Positions 44,911 to 52,144 of a stretch of DNA of 64,000 bases are shown piece by piece (position 1 is the stretch's first letter; the number at the start of each line of letters is the position of its first letter). The notes beneath the pieces are model-generated. The model saw only the letters and a list, made by a program, of their open reading frames with translations, searched no databases and was not told the DNA's origin. The translations under genes and the position numbers were made by a program. The stretch is from the NCBI GenBank assembly GCA_943330855.2, contig CALQJI020000010.1:1-64000 (forward strand), given 5' to 3'. This DNA comes from Klebsiella pneumoniae (GTDB lineage: Bacteria > Verrucomicrobiota > Verrucomicrobiia > Limisphaerales > SXTU01).

Positions 44911-46104
44911 TCAGCCCGCCACCGCGACGCTTTTCCGCCCGCGTGCCGCGTGCCGTTCCTGCAAACGCTGCATGGCCTCGACGACCTTGGGCAGGTCCAT
45001 CTCATGCACCTCGATGCCTTCACCGATGGCGCGCAACAGCGTGATGGTCAACTCGCCGCCGAGGTGTTCGCGGAACTCGGCGAGGCCGGAGAGCACCATC
45101 AAGTTGCCGTCCGAGTCGGTGTGCAGCAACTCAGAGGCAAACAGGTCAAAACCGAGTTGCTCCAGCAGCACCAGCACACGCTCGGCGCTCGCAGCGTCGA
45201 GGAGGCCAACCTTCTTCGCGTAGAGCACGTCCAGCGCGATGCCGATGGCGACGGCCTCGCCGTGACGAAGTTTGTATTCCGAGAGTTGCTCGAGCTTGTG
45301 CGCCGCCCAGTGGCCGAAGTCGAGCGGGCGCGCGCTGCCGAATTCGAAGGGGTCACCGCCGGTGGCGATGTGGTTCAGATGCAGCTCGGCGCAACGGTAG
45401 ATGAGGCGCTGCATCGCCGTCGGCTCGAAGGCGGCGAGGGCGGTGGCATCGCGTTCAATGTCGTTGAAGAACTCCGCGTCGCGGATGCAGGCCACCTTCA
45501 CGGCCTCGACGTAGCCGGCGCGCTGGTCGCGCGGGGTCAGCGTGGAGAGGAGCTGGAAGTCGTTGAGGACGGCGAAGGGCGGGCAGAAGGTGCCGATGAA
45601 GTTCTTTTTGCCGAACGCGTTGACGCCATTCTTCACCCCCACGCCGGAGTCGTCCTGACTCAACGTGGTCGTCGGGATGCGCACATGACGGATGCCCCGG
45701 TGCGCGGTGGCCGCCGCGAGCCCCACCATATCCAGCAACGCGCCGCCACCGACGCAGAGCAGGTAGGCGTGACGGTCGATGTGGTAGCGGTCAATCTGCG
45801 AGTGGATTTCCGAGACGTGGAAATAGGAGTTCTTCACCCGCTCGCCACCCTCGATGACGATGGGCGAACAGACCAAATCCAGCGCGTCCCCGTGCGTGGC
45901 GAAGTAGTCAGCGATGGTCTTTTCGAGGCCGGGTTGGGCCTTGGCGAGCGCCTCGTCCACGACGATGAGTGTCTTACGCCGGGTCGCGCCGCCGCCGCCC
46001 ACAAGCACGTCGCGGAGGGTGTGGTTGGCGGGATTGAAGACGCCGTGGGTGAAATGCACCTGATGACGCCAACTGACTTGAATTGTCCGTTCTATGCTGG
46101 GCAC
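44911..46104 (-). CDS. eboD: EboD-like sugar-cyclase (3-dehydroquinate synthase-family)
   Basis: 397 aa, starting with GTG at 46104. The fold is that of dehydroquinate synthase/alcohol-dehydrogenase-like NAD enzymes: YLLCVGGGALLDMVGLAAA (GGG NAD loop), IPTTTLSQDDSGVGVKNGVN (S-Q-D/T-S-x-x-x-K), and HGEAVAIGIALD with the zinc histidine. The N-terminal segment SWRHQVHFTHGVFNPAN, with its V-H-F-T-x-G-V/L-F pattern, is typical of EboD rather than of AroB, which also lacks the 40-50 extra residues. EboD is thought to act on a sugar phosphate in making an unknown metabolite. Immediately upstream of the eboF-like gene. Confidence 0.85.
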   Translation of the reverse strand: MPSIERTIQVSWRHQVHFTHGVFNPANHTLRDVLVGGGGATRRKTLIVVDEALAKAQPGLEKTIADYFATHGDALDLVCSPIVIEGGERVKNSYFHVSEIHSQIDRYHIDRHAYLLCVGGGALLDMVGLAAATAHRGIRHVRIPTTTLSQDDSGVGVKNGVNAFGKKNFIGTFCPPFAVLNDFQLLSTLTPRDQRAGYVEAVKVACIRDAEFFNDIERDATALAAFEPTAMQRLIYRCAELHLNHIATGGDPFEFGSARPLDFGHWAAHKLEQLSEYKLRHGEAVAIGIALDVLYAKKVGLLDAASAERVLVLLEQLGFDLFASELLHTDSDGNLMVLSGLAEFREHLGGELTITLLRAIGEGIEVHEMDLPKVVEAMQRLQERHAARGRKSVAVAG

Positions 46105-46307
46105 GGGATAAATTTGCAGGCCGTCTATGACGAAGGCCAGTGGGAAAGCGTTCAGCGGTCAATGGGAACGAGCCTTCGCCCCAGAGACATGGAAAAATGC
46201 GAAAGCGGCAAGCCACTCGGTCTCCCCAAGCCGCCGCCTTCGCTGGCAGTTCCACGCACCGCCGGTTTGGATTCAAACCTGAGCCGGAACCGCGGGACCC
46301 GACCGGA

Positions 46308-46727
46308 TCAGGAGCAGCACCCGCCGTGGCTGTTGCAGCAACTGCCGTCGTTCATGTCGTCCACCGTCGGCACGCGGCCCAACTCCAGCGTCTTCTGCAC
46401 ATGCTTGAGGATGTTATCCTGCACGCGGGAGACTTCCTGCTGCGCGTCCATAAACTCCGTGGCGACCGGATTTTTCGTGAAGCTCTCACGCAGGGCCTCG
46501 AAGCGTCCGATCTCTTCCTCGGTGATTTCCATACCCTGCTGCTGCTTCTGCTGAAGCATCGCGCCGGTGTCGTTGAGCATCTGGTATTCGTATTTCACCT
46601 TCTCGTCCGCCATGAAGGCGTCAATGCGGCGGCGCAGGTCGACGAAGTCGGACCGCTCGAGAATGGCTTGGCAGAGCTCGCGGATTTTCTCGTCGAGGGG
46701 GGAGGTTTGCACGGCGGTAGTTTCCAT
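46308..46727 (-). CDS. YlbF/RicF-family protein with a cysteine-rich tail
   Basis: 139 aa from ATG at 46727 (METTAVQTSPLDEKIREL). The helical YlbF domain fills residues 10-115 (CQAILERSDFVDLRRRIDAF, LQQKQQQGMEITEEEIGRFE). In Bacillus, RicA, RicF and RicT form a complex needed for sporulation and RNA maturation that carries iron-sulfur clusters. This protein ends in DGSCCNSHGGCCS: four cysteines and a histidine in the last 12 residues, in a spot that could bind a metal or cluster. RicA and RicT partners are not seen. It is not cotranscribed with the eboD-like gene (203-bp gap). Confidence 0.85.
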   Translation of the reverse strand: METTAVQTSPLDEKIRELCQAILERSDFVDLRRRIDAFMADEKVKYEYQMLNDTGAMLQQKQQQGMEITEEEIGRFEALRESFTKNPVATEFMDAQQEVSRVQDNILKHVQKTLELGRVPTVDDMNDGSCCNSHGGCCS

Positions 46728-46921
46728 AATCAATGTTGGCGGCCCACGCGACACGCGCAGGCACGCGCGAACGCTAGCAGCGCGACGGGGCCGGGCCAGT
46801 TTTCTTTTCAAAAAGCGTCTCGGAGTGCAATCGGAGCGAGCCAGTGAATTGCTCTCGTCACGAGTTTCAGCGGGGAATTGTCCATTGACCACCCGCGCCC
46901 GTCTCGGCGTAACTCGCCGCC

Positions 46922-47320
46922 ATGCACAAGCTCTCCGCCCTGCTAGTCGCCGCCCTCGTGGGCGCAGGTTGCGCTGGCACCCGGGAGCAAAAAGACGGCA
47001 CTGCCAAGGTCGCCCCCACCGCAAAAGTCAGCCCGCCCCCCCAACTCAAATCGGGCAAGGAACTACCCAAGCCCGCCCCCGTCATCGAGCCGATTTCGGT
47101 GTTCTCCGGGAAAGTTGTCCTCGTCAACGCGGCGCTCAAATACACAGTGGTGGAAGGCATTATCGGACGCCTGCCGCCGGTGGAGCAGTCGCTCAACGTC
47201 TATCGCGACGGCCAGAAGGTTGGCGTCATCGTTGTGTCCAATCAGGCACGCGGCGCGAACTTCGCGGCGGACCTCACGCAGGGCGAAGCACGCGTGGGCG
47301 ACACAGTGCGGAGTGATTGA
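46922..47320 (+). CDS. Small lipoprotein of unknown function
   Basis: 132 aa. Lipobox MHKLSALLVAALVGAGCAG, lipidated cysteine at residue 17. A K/P/A-rich linker (about 25-55) leads to a small beta-rich domain (VFSGKVVLVNAALKYTVVEG, LNVYRDGQKVGVIVVSNQ, NFAADLTQGEARVGDTV) that looks like an SH3/OB-type surface-anchored domain seen in verrucomicrobial proteins. The same general features occur in the small lipoprotein at 42023. Upstream of pgk but with its own gap of 105 bp. Not recognised. Confidence 0.7.
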   Translation: MHKLSALLVAALVGAGCAGTREQKDGTAKVAPTAKVSPPPQLKSGKELPKPAPVIEPISVFSGKVVLVNAALKYTVVEGIIGRLPPVEQSLNVYRDGQKVGVIVVSNQARGANFAADLTQGEARVGDTVRSD

Positions 47321-47385
47321 GGCCGCTCTCCAACATCGGAACGCCGCAAATCTGTTTCGCTGCGTCACGCGGATAAAACCCCTAA

Positions 47386-47413
47386 TTGACTGACTCCTAC
47401 CCATCGCTATGCT
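47386..47413 (+). promoter_or_regulatory. Candidate promoter of pgk
   Basis: TTGACT (47386-47391), 16-bp spacer, TATGCT (47408-47413, 4 of 6). The expected start is about 47420, only a few bases from the ATG at 47426, so the transcript may be leaderless. No Shine-Dalgarno is visible before this ATG. Confidence 0.45.
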
Positions 47414-47425
47414 CCGCGTCTCTTT

Positions 47426-48682
47426 ATGTCGAAGCTGACTGTCCGTGATCTGAATGTGCGAAACAAACGCGTCTTTATGCGCGTGGATTACAATGTTCCG
47501 ATGGAGGAGAAGGACGGGCAGATGGTCATCAACGATACCACCCGCATCAAAGAAACCCTCCCCACCCTCGACCTGCTCATCGCCGGTGGCGCACGCATCA
47601 TCCTCGCCGCCCACCTCGGTCGCCCCAAGGGCAAGCGCGAGCCGTCCATGTCGCTGCGCCCTGTCGCGGCCAAGCTCGCGGACCTCATTAACCGCCCCGT
47701 CGCCTTCGTGGACGACTGCATCGGCGAGAAGGTGGAGAAGACCGCCGGTGCACTCAAAGAAGGCGACATTCTCCTCATCGAAAACACCCGTTACTACGAC
47801 CAGGAAGAGGCGAACGACCCCGCGTTCGCCCAGCAACTGGCCAAGGTCGCGGACATCTACGTCAACGACGCGTTCGGCGCGGCGCACCGGGCCCACGCGA
47901 GCACCGAGGGCGTGGCGCGTGTCGTCGCGGCGCGTGGCGGGCAGTGCGCTGCCGGCCTGCTCATGGAGCGCGAACTGAAGTTCCTTGGCGACGAGCTGGA
48001 AACCCCGGCCCGGCCCTTCGTCGTCATCCTCGGCGGCGCAAAAGTCTCGGACAAGATTCGTGTCATTGACCGCCTGTTGGAGAAGGCCGACACCATTCTC
48101 ATCGGCGGCGCGATGGCTTACACGTTCAAGCTCGCGATGGGCTACGGCGTCGGCAAATCGCTAGTCGAGCCGGATGCGACCAAGACCGCCGTCCGCGCGC
48201 TGGCCAAGGCCGCTGACCGCGGCGTGAAATTTCTCCTCCCCACCGACAACGTCGTCGCCACGCCCGTGGACACCGGCAAGGTGAACAAGAAGGGCCGCGC
48301 CGTCTTCGAGTTCACCAACCCGAAGGTGAACGCCGACGCGGACATCGCCGACGCCGACGAGGGCTTCGACATCGGTCCGGCCACCGCCGCCCGCTACGCC
48401 GACGTAGTCCGCAACGCCAAGACCGTGCTGTGGAACGGCCCAATGGGAATGTTCGAGGACAAACGCTTCTCGGAAGGCACCAACGTCGTCGCGCTCGCCG
48501 TGGTGGAAGCCACACAGAAGCACGGCGCGAAGACCATCATCGGCGGCGGCGACAGCGTGAAGGCGCTGAACCAGGCCGGCCTCGGCGACCAAGTGACGTT
48601 CATGAGCACCGGCGGCGGCGCGAGCTTGGAGTTCCTCGAAGGCAAAGAACTTCCCGGTGTAGCAGTGCTGACAAACAAGTAA
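47426..48682 (+). CDS. pgk: Phosphoglycerate kinase
   Basis: 418 aa, the usual size. Seen: DLNVRNKRVFMRVDYNVPME (N-terminal signature), the ARG/sugar site LAAHLGRPKGKRE, GGAKVSDKIRVIDRL for nucleotide binding, NTRYYDQEEAND, and LWNGPMGMFED and IIGGGDSVKALNQAG for the ATP loop. It makes ATP from 1,3-bisphosphoglycerate in the second half of glycolysis. First of three genes in a row, pgk-tpiA-secG: this gene lies 31 bp before tpiA. No gap gene is present next to it, so glyceraldehyde-3-phosphate dehydrogenase must be elsewhere. Confidence 0.98.
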   Translation: MSKLTVRDLNVRNKRVFMRVDYNVPMEEKDGQMVINDTTRIKETLPTLDLLIAGGARIILAAHLGRPKGKREPSMSLRPVAAKLADLINRPVAFVDDCIGEKVEKTAGALKEGDILLIENTRYYDQEEANDPAFAQQLAKVADIYVNDAFGAAHRAHASTEGVARVVAARGGQCAAGLLMERELKFLGDELETPARPFVVILGGAKVSDKIRVIDRLLEKADTILIGGAMAYTFKLAMGYGVGKSLVEPDATKTAVRALAKAADRGVKFLLPTDNVVATPVDTGKVNKKGRAVFEFTNPKVNADADIADADEGFDIGPATAARYADVVRNAKTVLWNGPMGMFEDKRFSEGTNVVALAVVEATQKHGAKTIIGGGDSVKALNQAGLGDQVTFMSTGGGASLEFLEGKELPGVAVLTNK

Positions 48683-48713
48683 TTTTTCCAACCCACTTCA
48701 ACCCTCCTCAACG

Positions 48714-49478
<765 letters not shown>

Positions 49479-49490
49479 GTAAAATGAACC

Positions 49491-49560
49491 ACTGACCTGC
49501 ACTGACCGGCACTTATCAGACAAGTGCTTGTTTCATTAGTGCCGGTCAGTGCAGGTTAGT
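49491..49560. repeat. Long inverted repeat between tpiA and secG
   Basis: Left arm 49491-49513 (ACTGACCTGCACTGACCGGC then ACT) and right arm 49538-49560, pairing at 22 of 23 positions; the loop is 24 nt. No U tract follows the stem, so it is not a standard terminator. It may stabilise the pgk-tpiA transcript or cut back expression of secG. Confidence 0.85.
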
Positions 49561-49596
49561 AGTTAGTTGATTTGCGGTTTCCTGAAAGAAAAGATT

Positions 49597-50115
49597 ATGA
49601 GTTTTGTCGCCGGCCTTTTGACCGCTGTCCTTGTGCTGGACAGTCTCTTCCTCATCCTCCTCATCCTCGTGCAACTGCCCAAGAAGGAAGCCGGCGTCGG
49701 CCAGGCTTTCGGCAGCGGCGCTACCGACGCGCTCTTCGGTGCTGGCAGCGGCAACGCGCTCACGAACATGACCAAGTATGCCGCCGGCATCTTCCTCACC
49801 CTTTGCCTCGTGCTCTACGTTATGGGCGGCACAGCGCGTAAGGCCGGCAGCGGCGTGCGCGACGAACTGAAGAAGGCCAGCACAACCTCCGTGCTACCGA
49901 CGAAGGCCCCCACTCCGACCACGCTCACCGCACCGGCCGCGGTCATCCCGCCCGCCTCGATCCTCACGAACGCGCCGGCTGGCACCAACCCGCCGGCTGC
50001 CAAGGTGGCTCCCGCCGTCGCCCCCAAATTGCTGACCACGACCAATGCGGTTGCTCCGAAGGTCGTCGCCCCGGTGGCGACTCCGCCCTCGACAACGCCG
50101 CCGGTGAAAAAATAA
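49597..50115 (+). CDS. secG: Protein translocase subunit SecG with long C-terminal tail
   Basis: 172 aa from ATG at 49597 (MSFVAGLLTAVLVLDSLFLI), preceded by GAAAGAAAAG; the longer frame from 49567 is less likely. The first 78 residues are ordinary SecG: two membrane helices (residues 5-25 and 53-75), with the loop GVGQAFGSGATDALFGAGSGNALT. SecG assists SecYE. The remaining 90 residues are a proline/alanine/threonine-rich tail (TTTNAVAPKVVAPVATPPST) that is longer than in most SecG (75-110 aa). Third gene of the pgk-tpiA run, followed by its own terminator. Confidence 0.93.
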   Translation: MSFVAGLLTAVLVLDSLFLILLILVQLPKKEAGVGQAFGSGATDALFGAGSGNALTNMTKYAAGIFLTLCLVLYVMGGTARKAGSGVRDELKKASTTSVLPTKAPTPTTLTAPAAVIPPASILTNAPAGTNPPAAKVAPAVAPKLLTTTNAVAPKVVAPVATPPSTTPPVKK

Positions 50116-50140
50116 CTTTCGGCGTCATGCCGACCACGCC

Positions 50141-50178
50141 AAACGCCCTGAGTGAACCGCTCCGGGCGTTTTGCTTTT
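50141..50178 (+). terminator. Rho-independent terminator of secG
   Basis: AAACGCCC (50141-50148) and GGGCGTTT (50164-50171) form an 8-bp stem; the 15-nt loop can form an inner GAG/CTC stem. Followed by TTGCTTTTCC. Placed 26 bases after the secG stop codon. Confidence 0.8.
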
Positions 50179-50207
50179 CCCCTCGCATACCAACTCCCAA
50201 GAGAAGT

Positions 50208-50401
50208 CGGTGGAATGCCAACCGAATTCCACGGCGCACGCCTTCTCCCTTCCTCGGAGGAGGGGGGAAGGTGGCCGCAGGCCGGATGAGGGATGGGGCC
50301 GCCAACGCCGACGCACGTGACCCCTCACCCCGGCCCTCTCCCCTCCTCCGAGGAAGGGAAAAGGCGCCAGCGTGCGTCGTGGCCCCCGGGCCATTCCACC
50401 G
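50208..50401. repeat. Nested inverted-repeat element upstream of the OppA-like gene
   Basis: Outer ends CGGTGGAATG (50208) and CATTCCACCG (50392-50401) are inverse; inner arms GCCTTCTCCCTTCCTCGGAG (50240) and CCCCTCCTCCGAGGAAGGGA (50340) also pair. The interior phrase GAAGGTGGCCGCAGGCCGGA (50267) is matched at 62303-62324 (GAAGGTTGCCGCAGGCCGGA), so it belongs to a dispersed family. Resembles a MITE in shape. Confidence 0.75.
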
Positions 50402-50402
50402 A

Positions 50403-52112
50403 ATGGCCTTAAGGATTGGTATTCCTCTTACTCCTAATCTTGATTTCTCCCTCCCTGCTTCGACCGGACAAGGAGGGATTAAGACTGAGGGTAAGCGCCA
50501 CCCCAGCACCCGCCGCTCCTTTTGCCTTTTGCCTTTTGCCTTTTGCCTTCTCCTGCTCCTCGGCTGCACCCGCTCCGACCCGCCCGCTGACCTGATCCTC
50601 ATCAACGGCGCGGAACCCGATTCCCTCGACCCCGCCATCATCTCCACGCAGACCGAGATGCGCATCGTCAAGGCGCTCTTCGAGGGCCTCACGCGCCTCG
50701 AAGGCAAGCGCGCCACCGCCGAGCCGGCCATCGCGCACCGCTGGGACATGTCCCCCGACGGCACCGTTTACACCTTCCACCTCCGCACCAATGCCGTCTG
50801 GTCCACCGGCCAGCCCATCACCGCTGTCGACTTCGTCTGGTCCTGGCGCCGCGCGCTCGACCCCGTGACCGGCGCGGAATACGCCAGCCAACTCTTCTTC
50901 ATCAAGGGTGCGGAGGACTACTCGACCGGCAAGACCAACACCGCCACCGGCAAGCCCTTCACCCCCGACGACATCGCCATCCGCGCCCTCGACTCGCACA
51001 CGCTCCGCGTCGAACTCATCGGCCCGACCGCCTTCTTCCTCGACCTCTGCGCGTTTCCGACGCTCGCCGCTGTGCCGCGCTTTTGGATTGAGCAGCACGG
51101 CGACCGCTGGCTCCTCCAGCAACCCGTCCCCTGCAACGGCGCTTACACGCTGGAGTTCTGGCGACTCAACGACCGCGTCCGCCTCCGCCGCAACCCGCGC
51201 CACTGGGACGCCGCCAACACCCGCAGCGAACTCGTGGACCTCCTCCCCATCAAGTCCGCCACCACCGCGCTGAACCTTTACGAGACCGGCGCCGCCGACG
51301 TCATCTGGGACAAGAACCTCGTGCCCAACGAACTGATGGACGTGCTCGGCAAGCGCCCCGACTGCCACAAGTTCGACTACCTCGGCACCTACTTCTTCCG
51401 CTTCAACGTGAAGCGCAAACCCTTCACCGACGCGCGCGTCCGCCGGGCCTTCGCCCTCGCCGTGGACCGCAAGAAACTCGTCGCAAAGATCGCCCGCAGC
51501 GGTGAGACCCCGACCGCCCACTTCACGCCGAAGGGCATGGGCGTCTATGAACCGCCCGAGGGCTGGGGCTACGACCCCGAGCAAGCCCGCAAGCTCCTCG
51601 CCGAGGCCGGTTTCCCCGGTGGCCAAGGCTTCCCGCCGTTCCACTACCTCTTCAAGACCGACAAGCTCGACGAGCAAGTGGGCGTCGAGCTCCAGGAGAT
51701 ATGGCGCAAGGAACTCGGCGTGAAGATGGAGCTGCGCGCGATGGAGCCGAAGGTTTACTACAGTGCCCAGAGCGCCCTGGACTACGACCTGAGCCGCAGC
51801 AGTTGGATTGGCGACTACAACGATCCGAACACCTTCCTCGACATGTTCATGAGCGGCAACGGCAACAACCGCACCGGCTGGGCGAACGCTACCTACGACC
51901 AGCTTATCCGCACTGCCAACCTCCAGACTGACCCGCCGAAACGTGCCGCGCTCCTCCGCCAAGCCGAGACTCTCCTCATCCGTGACGAGCTGCCCATCGT
52001 CCCGCTTTGGTTCTACGCTGGGGTGAACTTCTACGACCCCAAGCGCATCGAGGGCATCTACCCGAACCTGCTAGACGAGCATCCCATCCACACCATCCGC
52101 AGGAAGAAGTAA
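50403..52112 (+). CDS. Peptide ABC transporter substrate-binding lipoprotein (OppA-type)
   Basis: 569 aa if begun at ATG 50403 (MALRIGIPLTPNLD); an upstream frame to 50127 passes through a repeat element and is not believed. The signal peptide is unusual: ARG-rich head, then SFCLLPFAFCLLLLLGC, with C as the lipid site. It is encoded by four perfect TTTTGCC heptamers (50520-50547). Mature domain: LINGAEPDSLDPAIISTQTE and GTVYTFHLRTNAVWSTG, typical of solute-binding family 5 (oligopeptides, with the partners OppBCDF elsewhere). No transporter permease is nearby. A slippage in the repeat would shut off translation; see findings. Confidence 0.88.
   Translation: MALRIGIPLTPNLDFSLPASTGQGGIKTEGKRHPSTRRSFCLLPFAFCLLLLLGCTRSDPPADLILINGAEPDSLDPAIISTQTEMRIVKALFEGLTRLEGKRATAEPAIAHRWDMSPDGTVYTFHLRTNAVWSTGQPITAVDFVWSWRRALDPVTGAEYASQLFFIKGAEDYSTGKTNTATGKPFTPDDIAIRALDSHTLRVELIGPTAFFLDLCAFPTLAAVPRFWIEQHGDRWLLQQPVPCNGAYTLEFWRLNDRVRLRRNPRHWDAANTRSELVDLLPIKSATTALNLYETGAADVIWDKNLVPNELMDVLGKRPDCHKFDYLGTYFFRFNVKRKPFTDARVRRAFALAVDRKKLVAKIARSGETPTAHFTPKGMGVYEPPEGWGYDPEQARKLLAEAGFPGGQGFPPFHYLFKTDKLDEQVGVELQEIWRKELGVKMELRAMEPKVYYSAQSALDYDLSRSSWIGDYNDPNTFLDMFMSGNGNNRTGWANATYDQLIRTANLQTDPPKRAALLRQAETLLIRDELPIVPLWFYAGVNFYDPKRIEGIYPNLLDEHPIHTIRRKK
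50520..50547. repeat. Four TTTTGCC heptamers inside the OppA-like signal peptide
   Basis: Four perfect copies of TTTTGCC in tandem (50520-50526, 50527-50533, 50534-50540, 50541-50547). Seven is not a multiple of three, so a change in copy number shifts the frame. Confidence 0.95.
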
Positions 52113-52144
52113 CCAGCGAGCTCCCGGTGTTTTGAGCGGATGAC

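Larger units (their letters stand above)
50116..50402. other. Intergenic stretch with a large inverted repeat
   Basis: Contains the secG terminator (50141-50178) and a 194-bp inverted-end element (50208-50401). Its end lies one base before the ATG taken for the OppA-like gene. Confidence 0.7.

Noticed and set aside
50127..50402. Long N-terminal extension of the OppA-like gene
   Set aside because: The extension translates a repeat element and has no sense as protein; the start at 50403 is nearer to the signal peptide.
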